A stretch of DNA of 64,000 nt from Streptomyces albicerus. Its GTDB lineage: Bacteria; Actinomycetota; Actinomycetes; Streptomycetales; Streptomycetaceae. This document shows, piece by piece, positions 57,212-64,000 of this stretch (position 1 is its first letter; each line of letters starts with the position of its first letter). Under the pieces are notes generated by a model. It was not told the DNA's origin. It made no database searches and saw nothing but the letters and a program-made list of their open reading frames with translations. The stretch covers positions 73,273 to 137,272 of the forward strand of contig NZ_VWMY01000022.1 of NCBI RefSeq assembly GCF_008905045.1, in the 5' to 3' direction. Position numbers and translations under genes: made by a program.

Positions 57212-57425
57212 GGCCGCTCCCGGCGTCGACCTGCGTCTTCTGTGCCTGTCTGCGTAAACGCACGCGGGCCAGGAGTATGAGACAGGCCGTCAGGCAGTAG
57301 AGCAGGAACCCGGCTCCGGCCGTTGCCTGGAGGGCTCTGGCCATGGGTAAGCCCGGTATCGCTTCCGGCGCGGCCATCACCCCTGCCAAGGGCAGGACTG
57401 CCCCCAGGGCGGGTCTTCCGTACAT
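57201..57425 (-). CDS. small membrane protein, probable partner of the GT2 synthase (74 aa)
   Basis: This 74-residue protein has two hydrophobic segments (LGAVLPLAGVMAAPEA is weak, GAGFLLYCLTACLILLA is strong) and a basic tail, RVRLRRQAQKTQ. The ATG at 57425 has a GGGGGG SD. A longer frame has none. It overlaps the GT2 gene, so the products are probably made together, like PgaD with PgaC. It is the first gene of the leftward operon. I do not recognise the family. Confidence 0.7.
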   Translation of the reverse strand: MYGRPALGAVLPLAGVMAAPEAIPGLPMARALQATAGAGFLLYCLTACLILLARVRLRRQAQKTQVDAGSGHDR

Positions 57426-57659
57426 TGTCCCCCCACATTTTTCACCGCGCGTCCCCATCGCGCGAAAGTGAACGCAGCAGAAGCCCGGGCCGATCCAGAA
57501 GGGGAATCGGAAAGTGGCGCTTTCGATCACCTGGCGGGATCTGACGGTGTACCGGGAATTCACTCGTCGTCCCATTGGCACTCTTCTTGATCGCGAAGAA
57601 GAATCAGTGGCTTCTTGCTGGAAAAACCTTTGCCATTCATTGGCAAAGTGGGGGGTGTG
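57426..57659. promoter_or_regulatory. divergent promoter region of the glycopolymer locus
   Basis: This 234-bp spacer between two divergent operons is clearly AT-richer than its surroundings. It holds two separate inverted repeats. One is TCTTCTT-GATCGCG-AAGAAGA at 57582-57602. The other is CTTTGCCA-TTCAT-TGGCAAAG at 57628-57648, 11 bases before the rightward start codon. They are candidate operators for shared control. Confidence 0.55.
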
Positions 57660-59537
57660 ATGGTGAGACCAGTGAACCGTCCATACAGAAGCAGAAGAGG
57701 AATCTCAAGGCTCTCTTTACTGCTCCTACTGGTGGCGGCCCTGCTGAGCGGCACTTTCCTCGCCGCGGGCGCACAGGCCGCCGGGGGAAAGCGGAATCCC
57801 GGTGAAGCAAGCGGCACGAGTTCCGCACTGAACCGCGTCGACCTCAAAGGCTGGGCCAAGGCCCAGATCAAGGCCGACAAGGCGCGCCACGCCAAGGCGC
57901 GCAAGAAGCCCGCGACGACCACCGCCCTGACGAGCGCGTCCTCGGCCGCCTCGTCGTCGACGGCCTCGGCCGTGAGCCGCCAGGCGGCCCGACTGGCCCC
58001 GGACGACGTCTCCGTCCAGGCCGACCCGACCACCCTCGTGCTCTACGACACGGCGGGCCCCTACGGGCACCTGGGCGAGCTGTACGCGATGGCCACGGCC
58101 AACCTTGCCGGCCACTTCGGCACCGTGACGGCCAAGCCGGTGTCGCAGTACACCGCGGGGATGCTCGACTCGTACACGGCCGTGATCTACATCGGCTCGA
58201 CCTACTACTGCTGCGACACCCCGGACGCGATCCCGGCCGCCTTCTACCAGGACGCGCTGACCACCACCAAGCCCGTGACCTGGATGGGCGCCAACATCTG
58301 GAACATGGCGAACGCAGTGGGCGTGCCCCAGTTCACCCAGAAGTACGGCTGGGACCCGACGACCTCGTACTACGAGGACGGCGGCTCTGTCGGCACCATG
58401 ACGCAGGTGACGTACAAGGGCCAGACCCTCACCCGGAAGATCCCGGCCGGACAGGACAGCGGCGTGCTGCGCCCCAACGTCCTGACGGGGCCCGGATATC
58501 CGGCGGTCACCCGGCTCGCGGAGGGCCTGGACAGCTCGAACGATCACACCTTCGGCTGGGCGGTCCGCTCCTCCAACCTCACCTACCTCGGTGAGATCCC
58601 CTTCGCCTACGTCTCCGAGAGCGACCGCGTCATCGTCTTCGAGGACCTGCTCTTCGACGCCCTCGCCCCGGACACAGCCGAACGGCACCGGGCGATCGTG
58701 CGCCTGGAGGACATCAGCCCCAACTCGGACCCGGACGAACTGCGGGACATCGCCGACTACCTCTACTCGCAGCAGATCCCCTACGGCATCAACGTCCTCC
58801 CCGTCTACACGGACCCCAACGGCACCTACAACAACGGTGTCCCCGAAACGGTCAAGCTCTCCCAGCGGCCGCAGCTGGTCAGCGCGCTGAACTACATGCT
58901 CGCCCGGGGCGCGGTCCTGATGAACCACGGATACACGCACCAGTACGGCAACGCGGCCAACCCGTACAACGGTGTGAGCGGTGACGACTTCGAGTTCTAC
59001 CGCGCGCACGTGGACGCGGCGAACAGCGTGATCTACGACGGTCCGGTCGCCGAGGACTCCACCGCGTGGGCCCAGGGCCGGGTCGACAGCGCGCTGGCCG
59101 AGTTCGCGGCCGCGGGCCTGCCGAGGCCGACGCTGTGGACGACACCGCACTATGCGGCGTCGGCCGCCGACTACCAGGTGTTCAGTTCGAACTTCTCGGC
59201 CCGCCTGGAGCGGTCGTTGTATTTCGCCGGAACGCTGAGTGGCGTGTCGTCGGATCCGAACCGCTTCATCGGCCAGTTCTTCCCGTATGTGGTGCGTGAT
59301 GTGTACGGGACCAAAGTGATTCCCGAAAACATCGGGAATTACGAGCCGGACGAATTCAACAACCATCCGCCGCGGCTGCCGGCCGATCTGATCGCCTCGG
59401 CCAAGGCCAATCTCGCGGTCCGGGACGGGTTCGCCAGCTTCTTCTACCACCCGTACTTCCCGGTACAGCCGCTGCGGGAGACGATCGAGGGCATCAAGGC
59501 ACTCGGCTACACCTTCGTCGACCCGGCAACCCTGTGA
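57660..59537 (+). CDS. secreted DUF2334 protein, polysaccharide-deacetylase-like
   Basis: This is a 625-residue exported protein. A basic start, a hydrophobic core (LSLLLLLVAALLSGTFLAAG) and AQA give a signal peptide. An Ala/Lys/Ser-rich linker runs to residue 130. A ThuA-like flavodoxin-fold segment follows (LVLYDTAGPYGHLGELYAM), then the DUF2334 deacetylase-fold domain. Metal-site candidates are RLEDISP, LMNHGYTHQYG (HxxxH) and FFYHPYF. This resembles the deacetylase parts of Pel-type systems. The ATG at 57660 has a GGGGG SD. Confidence 0.85.
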   Translation: MVRPVNRPYRSRRGISRLSLLLLLVAALLSGTFLAAGAQAAGGKRNPGEASGTSSALNRVDLKGWAKAQIKADKARHAKARKKPATTTALTSASSAASSSTASAVSRQAARLAPDDVSVQADPTTLVLYDTAGPYGHLGELYAMATANLAGHFGTVTAKPVSQYTAGMLDSYTAVIYIGSTYYCCDTPDAIPAAFYQDALTTTKPVTWMGANIWNMANAVGVPQFTQKYGWDPTTSYYEDGGSVGTMTQVTYKGQTLTRKIPAGQDSGVLRPNVLTGPGYPAVTRLAEGLDSSNDHTFGWAVRSSNLTYLGEIPFAYVSESDRVIVFEDLLFDALAPDTAERHRAIVRLEDISPNSDPDELRDIADYLYSQQIPYGINVLPVYTDPNGTYNNGVPETVKLSQRPQLVSALNYMLARGAVLMNHGYTHQYGNAANPYNGVSGDDFEFYRAHVDAANSVIYDGPVAEDSTAWAQGRVDSALAEFAAAGLPRPTLWTTPHYAASAADYQVFSSNFSARLERSLYFAGTLSGVSSDPNRFIGQFFPYVVRDVYGTKVIPENIGNYEPDEFNNHPPRLPADLIASAKANLAVRDGFASFFYHPYFPVQPLRETIEGIKALGYTFVDPATL

Positions 59538-59589
59538 GCGCAGCACCAGGCATGGGTGTGAGCACGGCACAAGACATGAGGAGGAAGGC

Positions 59590-60642
59590 ATGAGGGGGAG
59601 GACCGTCGCCGCCGTGGCGGCGGTCCTCCTCGCCGTCGGCGCCTGCTCGGCCGACGGCGCGGCGCCGGGCCCCGACGGCGGCACCCGCCCGCCGCGTCCC
59701 GGCCCCGGGGAGGGCGGCTCCGTGATGCGGGGCGTCACCCTGCCCTCCTGGTACCGGACCGACTACGACAGCCCCGCCGCCGCCCGGTATCTGCGGGACA
59801 TCAGGGCGACCGGGGCGGGCTGGGTCACCTTCACACCGACCTGGTACCAGAAGCGGCGCGGCGACTCCGTCATGCGGCCCACCGAAGAGACGGCGAGCGA
59901 CGCCGGACTCGAGCGGATCGTGCGCCGCGCGCACGCCGCCGGCCTCAAGGTGATGATCAAACCGCATGTGGACCTGCCCGGCGACGGCGACCGCGCCGAG
60001 ATCCGCCCCCGCGACCGGGCCGCCTGGTTCGCCGCCTACCGCAGCTTCATCACCCACTACGCGGACCTCGCGGCGGACACGGACGCCGAGCAGTTCGCCG
60101 TGGGCACCGAACTCGCCGGAGTCTCCGGCGACGGCAAGGCCTGGACACGGGTCGTCGACGCAGTCCGCGACCACTACGACGGCCCCCTGACCTACGCCGC
60201 CAACTACGACGAGTACGAGAAGATCCCCTTCTGGAAGGAACTCGACCTCATCGGCATCGACACCTACTGGCCCCTGTCCGACCGAGCGACCGAGGACGCC
60301 GGACAGCTGCGCCGCGCCTGGGAGCCGATCAGCGGGAAGCTCGCCGCCTTCGCCCGACGGCACGACCGGCGGATCCTGTTCACCGAGGCCGGGTACGTCA
60401 GCCAGCGCGGCACGACCACGGCGCCGTACTCCTGGGACATCAGCAGCCGCGCCGGGAACGCCGAACAGGCCGCCGCCTACCGGGCGTTGCTGGACACCTT
60501 CACCGGCAGGCAATGGTGGGCCGGGGTGTCCTGGTGGATGTGGGACGACTGGCCGGACAGCGGGGAGACACCGAAGCGGCTGGCGTACACCCCGCGCGGC
60601 AAACCCGCCGAGCAGGTGCTGCGCGACAGCTGGTCCGACTGA
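59590..60642 (+). CDS. GH113-like glycoside hydrolase lipoprotein
   Basis: This 350-residue protein starts with a lipoprotein signal (AAVLLAVGACSADG, lipobox Cys near residue 19) and a Pro/Gly linker. A (beta/alpha)8 glycosidase domain follows. The acid/base Glu is in AVGTELAGVSG and the nucleophile in ILFTEAGYVSQ, with a C-terminal WWMWDDWPDSGE. It resembles GH113 beta-mannanases. Here a polymer of amino sugars is an alternative substrate given the locus. GGAGG precedes the ATG. It is probably co-transcribed with the DUF2334 gene. Confidence 0.85.
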   Translation: MRGRTVAAVAAVLLAVGACSADGAAPGPDGGTRPPRPGPGEGGSVMRGVTLPSWYRTDYDSPAAARYLRDIRATGAGWVTFTPTWYQKRRGDSVMRPTEETASDAGLERIVRRAHAAGLKVMIKPHVDLPGDGDRAEIRPRDRAAWFAAYRSFITHYADLAADTDAEQFAVGTELAGVSGDGKAWTRVVDAVRDHYDGPLTYAANYDEYEKIPFWKELDLIGIDTYWPLSDRATEDAGQLRRAWEPISGKLAAFARRHDRRILFTEAGYVSQRGTTTAPYSWDISSRAGNAEQAAAYRALLDTFTGRQWWAGVSWWMWDDWPDSGETPKRLAYTPRGKPAEQVLRDSWSD

Positions 60643-60671
60643 CCGCCGGTCCTTCCAACTGACCTCCGGTC

Positions 60672-61514
60672 CTATGGCACCCGGTACGTCGTCCCGTACA
60701 CCTGCCACTCCAACGGCGTCCTGAGCTCCAGGTTCCCGTCGTCCAGGAACCGCCGCTGAGCCGTGTCCACACGGGTCGTGTCGCGCTTCTCGCCCCGCAT
60801 GGTGGTGCGCCGGGTGTCCAGGAAGATGTCGAGGTAGGCCTTCTCGGAGCCGCCCTCCGCGGGGGTGTCCGCCTCGGCCAGGGCGCGCTCGCGGATGCCG
60901 TAGAAGCCGGGGTCGGTGCCGGGGCCGTGCATGACCATGGCGTCGTAGTAGATGAACTGGCCCAGGGTGCCCAGACCGTCGCGCTTGGCCAGGCGGACCG
61001 CCGGATTGAAGTAGACGCGGTCCCGTTCGGAGTCCTGGGCCCGGCGGAAGGCCGGTTTCCGCGACTTCGCCTGCCAGGCCGCGGTGAAGCCGGGGTCCAG
61101 GCCCTCGTGGGAGTCGGAGCCGTCGACCGCGCGGAGGGCGGGGAGATACGGGGCCAGGGCGTTGTCCGGGTGGGACTCGGTGTAGCGCTCCACCAGGACG
61201 AGCAGATCGTGCGTGCCGGTCGTGAAGCCAATGATGCCCGCGGTGTAGCCGCGGCCGTCGCCGATGTCCTCGATGTAGTCGTACTGGGCGCGCCAGTCGA
61301 GGCTGGAGTTCTCGGCGCTGGACACGATCTGCTGGGCGAGCTCCTTCTTCTCCGGAGAGTCCAGACCGGCGGCCGACCGGGACGAGGACGCCGACGGGGC
61401 CGGTGTCCGGGCGTCGGAGCCCGCGCCGTCGGTGTTCTGGTCGGGCACGAGGAAGTACGCCGTCACCGCGACGAGAGGGACGGCGACGAACAGCAGACGG
61501 CCAGCGCGTTTCAT
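60672..61514 (-). CDS. csn: GH46 chitosanase
   Basis: This 280-residue secreted endo-chitosanase has an N-terminal hydrophobic signal or anchor (LLFVAVPLVAVTAYFLV) and a Ser/Ala-rich linker. The catalytic Glu is in IVSSAENSSLDW and the catalytic Asp in EDIGDGRGYTAGIIGF. These match the two residues of the Streptomyces N174 enzyme. Further matches are PYLPALRAVDGSDSHEGL, ERDRVYFNPAV and FIYYDAMVMHGPG. It cleaves glucosamine-rich polymers, and so could also act on the deacetylated product of the neighbouring locus. Confidence 0.95.
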   Translation of the reverse strand: MKRAGRLLFVAVPLVAVTAYFLVPDQNTDGAGSDARTPAPSASSSRSAAGLDSPEKKELAQQIVSSAENSSLDWRAQYDYIEDIGDGRGYTAGIIGFTTGTHDLLVLVERYTESHPDNALAPYLPALRAVDGSDSHEGLDPGFTAAWQAKSRKPAFRRAQDSERDRVYFNPAVRLAKRDGLGTLGQFIYYDAMVMHGPGTDPGFYGIRERALAEADTPAEGGSEKAYLDIFLDTRRTTMRGEKRDTTRVDTAQRRFLDDGNLELRTPLEWQVYGTTYRVP

Positions 61515-61589
61515 GCGGCAAAGAGTACGATCGGACCGGAGTGCCGTCCCGCATCGGGTGGAGTTTCTGTGAGCGTCGGGGGAGGACCT

Positions 61590-61808
61590 GTGAGCGCGGA
61601 GGAACTGGCGCTGCTGCGAGCGGAGTTGGGCGCTCCACTGCCGGAGAGCTTCGGAACGCTGGACGACGCGCAGGTCCGCCTGCTCGCGCAGGCACTGCGG
61701 CGGGCCCGGGAGCGCCGGGCGTCCGGGCTGAACGAGGCCGTCGAGGACGCCCTCACCCTCGTACCGGCCCTGACCAGGGAACCTGTCCGCCGGATGCTTT
61801 TTCGCTGA
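61590..61808 (+). CDS. small helical hypothetical protein (72 aa)
   Basis: This soluble protein (VSAEELALLRAELGAPLPES and on, ending PVRRMLFR) is alpha-helical with no known motif. The GTG at 61590 has GGAGG four bases upstream. A GTG at 61569, in frame, has GGAG five bases upstream, so a 79-residue form is equally possible. It is divergent from the chitosanase gene. The stop codon lies within a 26-bp palindrome. Function is unknown. Confidence 0.65.
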   Translation: MSAEELALLRAELGAPLPESFGTLDDAQVRLLAQALRRARERRASGLNEAVEDALTLVPALTREPVRRMLFR

Positions 61809-61829
61809 GCGCTCCGCGGAGCGCTCAGC
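61804..61829 (+). terminator. 26-bp perfect palindrome at a stop codon
   Basis: The left half GCTGAGCGCTCCG and its exact complement abut with no spacer. The TGA stop (61806-61808) lies in the left arm. It probably terminates the 72-codon gene. Confidence 0.7.
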
Positions 61830-61848
61830 CAAAGGACGGTGATGAACC

Positions 61849-61959
61849 TGCGGGCCGGTGGGGGCTGGTCGCTCCCCCACTCTCGGCTTCGCTCGAGCGG
61901 GGGGACCCCCATCGCGACGGAGCCGCAAATGTCACGGCCCCGCGCCCCTTACGGGACGC
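61849..61959 (+). repeat. dispersed GC-rich repeat, copy F, interrupted by a second repeat
   Basis: The left end (CTGCGGGCCGGTGGGGGCTGG) and the right end (CCCCGCGCCCCTTACGGG) of the family are separated by extra sequence. This contains TCTCGGCTTCGCTCGAGCG and GGGGGGACCCCC, a palindromic motif that I recall from other Streptomyces intergenic regions. Confidence 0.75.
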
Positions 61960-62006
61960 GTGGTACCGAACCGGATTCGCCAAGGCCGCTGAGGGGACCT
62001 TCTCGC

Positions 62007-63110
62007 ATGGACACGTTGCGCAGCAGGGCCGAGACCCTGAAGCTCGCCCGTCTGCTGGATGTCGAGCCGCGGCAGCTGGCGTTCCTCGAAGAGCTGCCCG
62101 TCGAGGAGGTGCGCGTCTTCCGCGAACGGTCCGTCGCCGCGCTGTTCGACGACGCCCCCGAGATCCTCGACCGCATCGCCGCCATGACGAAAGTGCTGCC
62201 CGCAGGCGTCGCCGCGGGCATCGCCCAGAAGGCGCTCGGGCCGCGCCTGGCCGCCGCCCTCGCCGGGCGCCTCGAACCGGCCCGCGCCGCCGACATCATC
62301 GACAGACTGCCCGCCGAGTTCACGGCCCGCTGCTGCCATCACCTCGACCCGCGCCGGATCGCCGGGATCATGGGCAGACTGGACGACGACATCGTCGTAC
62401 GCGTCGCACTCGTCCTCGCCGACCGCGGCGACCATCTCACGATGGGCCGCTTCGTCGGCCATATCCGCGACTCGGCGCTGGTCCGCATCCTGCCGAAGCT
62501 CGACGACGCGACCCTGCTGCACACCGGCTTCGTCATCGACCACCCCGAACGGCTCGGCCACATCGTGGAGTTGATGGGCGAGGAGCGGGTGTCGTCGGTC
62601 ATCGCGTCCGCCGCCGACGAGGGGCTGTGGCCGGAGGCCATGGCCGTCGCGGCCATGGCGGCCGACCGGCAGCGGGCCCGGATCGCCTCCCTCACCGCCG
62701 CCCAGCCCGAGCCCCGGCTCGACTCCCTCATCCGCACCACCGCCGAGCAGGACCTGTGGGAGTCGCTGCTGCCGATCGTGGCGCTGCTCAGCGAGGACGA
62801 ACTGCGGGCCGTCGCCGCGCTGCCCGCACTGCGGGATCCCGCGGTGCTCGACGGGCTCGTACGGGGTGTGGTGGCGACCGGGCTGTGGGCGGAGTTCCTG
62901 CCCATGGTGGGCGTGCTGCCGCCGACCGCCCGGCGGATCGTGGCGACGGCCGCCGGCGCGCTCTCCGGCCCCGAACTCGACGCGCTGGCCCGCGGCGTCG
63001 ACAAGGAGGACCTCTGGGAACTGGTCCTCCCACTCATCGAGTTGATGGACGACACGGCAAAGCAGCGTCTCCTCGAACTGCCCGTGTTCCAGGAGCGGGC
63101 GGCCGGTTAG
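62007..63110 (+). CDS. helical-repeat protein, MgtE-N-like, unknown function
   Basis: This is a 367-residue soluble all-alpha protein made of repeated units of about 20-30 residues. Examples are ARAADIIDRLPAEFTARCC, DPRRIAGIMGRLDDDIVVRVAL and DSALVRILPKLDDATLL. The pattern resembles the superhelical MgtE N domain, but no membrane or CBS domain follows. The ATG at 62007 has GAGGGG ten bases upstream. It is likely a scaffold or regulator. No enzymatic motif is seen. Confidence 0.75.
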   Translation: MDTLRSRAETLKLARLLDVEPRQLAFLEELPVEEVRVFRERSVAALFDDAPEILDRIAAMTKVLPAGVAAGIAQKALGPRLAAALAGRLEPARAADIIDRLPAEFTARCCHHLDPRRIAGIMGRLDDDIVVRVALVLADRGDHLTMGRFVGHIRDSALVRILPKLDDATLLHTGFVIDHPERLGHIVELMGEERVSSVIASAADEGLWPEAMAVAAMAADRQRARIASLTAAQPEPRLDSLIRTTAEQDLWESLLPIVALLSEDELRAVAALPALRDPAVLDGLVRGVVATGLWAEFLPMVGVLPPTARRIVATAAGALSGPELDALARGVDKEDLWELVLPLIELMDDTAKQRLLELPVFQERAAG

Positions 63111-63136
63111 GGCCTGTCCGGCGGATCAGGCCCTAA
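63107..63136 (+). terminator. terminator overlapping the stop of the helical-repeat gene
   Basis: A perfect 10-bp stem (TTAGGGCCTG and complement) with a 10-base loop includes the TAG stop at 63108-63110. Confidence 0.75.
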
Positions 63137-63172
63137 GCTCACTCGGTCGGATCATGGGCGAAAGGAGCCCGC

Positions 63173-63892
63173 ATGGCCGGGATCAGCCTGACCAAGGTGG
63201 AGGAGACCGCGCCCGCGCTGGTCAGCCTCTACAAGAGCGCGGGGGTCTCCCTCACCAAGCACGGGCTGAGCGGGCAGCGGGCCGCGATCTACCTCGTCGT
63301 CGACTACTCGGGCTCCATGAAGCCGTACTACGCCGACGGCAGTGTGCAGACGCTCGCCGACCGGGTGCTCGGTCTGAGCGCGCACTTGGACGACGACGGG
63401 ATCGTCCCCGTTGTCTTCTTCTCCACGGACATCGACGCCGTCACCGACATCGCGCTCGACAACCACCAGGGGCGTATCGGGGAGATCGTCGCCGGGCTCG
63501 GACACATGGGCAAGACCAGCTACCACCTGGCCATGGACGCCGTCATCGACCACTACCTCGACAGCGGCTCCAAGGACCCGGCCCTCGTCGTCTTCCAGAC
63601 CGACGGCGGCCCGATCAACAAACTCGCCGCCGAACGGTACCTGTGCAAGGCCGCCAAACTGCCCCTGTTCTGGCAGTTCATCGGCTTCGGCGACACGTCG
63701 AGCAAGCAGTTCGACTTCCTGCGCAAGCTGGACGAGCTGGCGGTACCGGGAAAGCGGGTCGTCGACAACGCCGGGTTCTTCCACGCGGGCTCCGACCCGA
63801 GACGGGTCTCGGACGCCGAGCTGTACGACCGCCTGCTGGGCGAGTTCCCGCAGTGGCTGATGGCGGCGCGGGCCAAGGGGATCGTTCAGTGA
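63173..63892 (+). CDS. VWA-domain protein of the TerF/TerY type
   Basis: This 239-residue protein starts GISLTKVEETAPALVSLYKSAGVSL, as in tellurite-resistance TerF-like proteins. A von Willebrand A domain follows. The MIDAS metal motif is VVDYSGSMKPYYADG, with a Thr at GKTSYHLAM and an Asp at FQTDGGPINK, so the metal site looks intact. Such proteins act in stress-response Ter systems, but no other ter gene is visible here. AAGGAG lies five bases before the ATG. Confidence 0.9.
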   Translation: MAGISLTKVEETAPALVSLYKSAGVSLTKHGLSGQRAAIYLVVDYSGSMKPYYADGSVQTLADRVLGLSAHLDDDGIVPVVFFSTDIDAVTDIALDNHQGRIGEIVAGLGHMGKTSYHLAMDAVIDHYLDSGSKDPALVVFQTDGGPINKLAAERYLCKAAKLPLFWQFIGFGDTSSKQFDFLRKLDELAVPGKRVVDNAGFFHAGSDPRRVSDAELYDRLLGEFPQWLMAARAKGIVQ

Positions 63893-63910
63893 CGGTACGA
63901 CTGTTGTATG

Positions 63911-63959
63911 TGCGGGTGGGTGGGGGCTGAGCGCGCAGTTCCCCGCGCCCCTTCAGGGC
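63911..63959 (+). repeat. dispersed GC-rich repeat, copy G
   Basis: It reads TGCGGGTGGGTGGGGGCTGA, then the intact core GCGCAGTTCCCCGCGCCCCT. It lies 19 bp after the VWA gene. Confidence 0.85.
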
Positions 63960-63971
63960 ACGCCTGCCTGT

Positions 63972-64000
63972 GGGCGCCTTTAGGGGCGCGGGGAACTGCG
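63972..64000 (-). repeat. dispersed GC-rich repeat, copy H (cut by window edge)
   Basis: The reverse-orientation core (AGGGGCGCGGGGAACTGCG) lies 12 bp from copy G. The two form a large inverted repeat at the window edge. Confidence 0.85.

Noticed and set aside
57201..57581. A 126-residue version of the small membrane protein
   Set aside because: The first 52 residues lie in the AT-rich promoter region and lack an SD, while the ATG at 57425 has a strong one.
57726..59738. A 670-codon minus-strand frame opposite the DUF2334 gene
   Set aside because: It has low-complexity Val/Arg/Gly composition and no recognisable domain. It crosses the gap between two real genes.
60672..61928. A 138-residue N-terminal extension of the chitosanase
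   Set aside because: The extension is Arg/Pro-rich without an SD and would hide the signal peptide. The ATG at 61514 begins directly at a normal signal sequence.
63173..63892. A tellurite-resistance operon
   Set aside because: Only one TerF/TerY-like VWA gene is present. The neighbours are a helical-repeat protein and repeats, so no Ter cluster can be claimed within this window.

Overview
The window is high-G+C DNA with dense, tightly packed genes, frequent GTG and TTG starts and four-base ATGA/GTGA gene overlaps. The gene order (pseudouridine synthase, phoD, dnaE, his operon, trp genes, lgt, gltBD) matches, from memory, the chromosomal core of Streptomyces near the S. coelicolor SCO20xx genes. 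I see no phage, plasmid, transposase, rRNA, tRNA or CRISPR. Coordinates below are reasoned from start codons, Shine-Dalgarno (SD) sites, gene overlaps and -10-like hexamers.

Region 1 (1-21.2 kb) is housekeeping and envelope. It holds an RluA-type pseudouridine synthase (cut by the left edge), a GNAT enzyme, a short remnant of a CPA1 Na+/H+ antiporter, an SDR oxidoreductase, MscS, a dienelactone-hydrolase-like protein, Tat-exported PhoD, a membrane-anchored DsbA-like thioredoxin, a DUF2252 protein, the replicative polymerase DnaE, a NYN-domain protein, an ABC exporter pair, DUF2567, a 24-codon bL37-like gene, YbaK, a Lon-N-like protein and two large uncharacterised proteins.

Region 2 (21.3-37.1 kb) is amino-acid biosynthesis: hisD-hisC-hisB-(small membrane protein)-hisH-priA/hisA-ridA-hisF, then an ArsR regulator with an MFS exporter, then hisI-trpE, the conserved trp-linked membrane proteins (TIGR02234, HGxxPAAW, DUF2752), and trpC-trpM-trpB-trpA. 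No trpF is present, which fits PriA serving both pathways. A second DsbA-like protein and lgt follow.

Region 3 (39.3-46.4 kb, minus strand) is a compact operon of four ADP-ribosylglycohydrolase paralogues, an 18-codon remnant of a PfkB sugar kinase, a CaiB/BaiF CoA-transferase and a CoA-ester lyase. One paralogue has lost metal-site residues, carries a translated copy of the dispersed repeat and has a 15-bp minisatellite. VIT1 and the gltB-gltD glutamate synthase genes follow.

Region 4 (53.8-61.5 kb) looks like a glycopolymer locus: a processive GT2 synthase with a small membrane partner, WecB (UDP-ManNAc supply), a frameshifted beta-sandwich protein, and divergently a DUF2334 deacetylase-like protein with a GH113-like lipoprotein, next to a GH46 chitosanase. 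I consider this the best candidate for an undescribed system. The window ends with a helical-repeat protein and a VWA protein.

A GC-rich repeat of about 50 bp (core GCGCAGTTCCCCGCGCCCCT with a terminal hairpin) occurs eight times, on both strands. Other structure includes 16-bp tandem repeats running through two stop codons and twin hairpins after gltD with identical loops on different stems.
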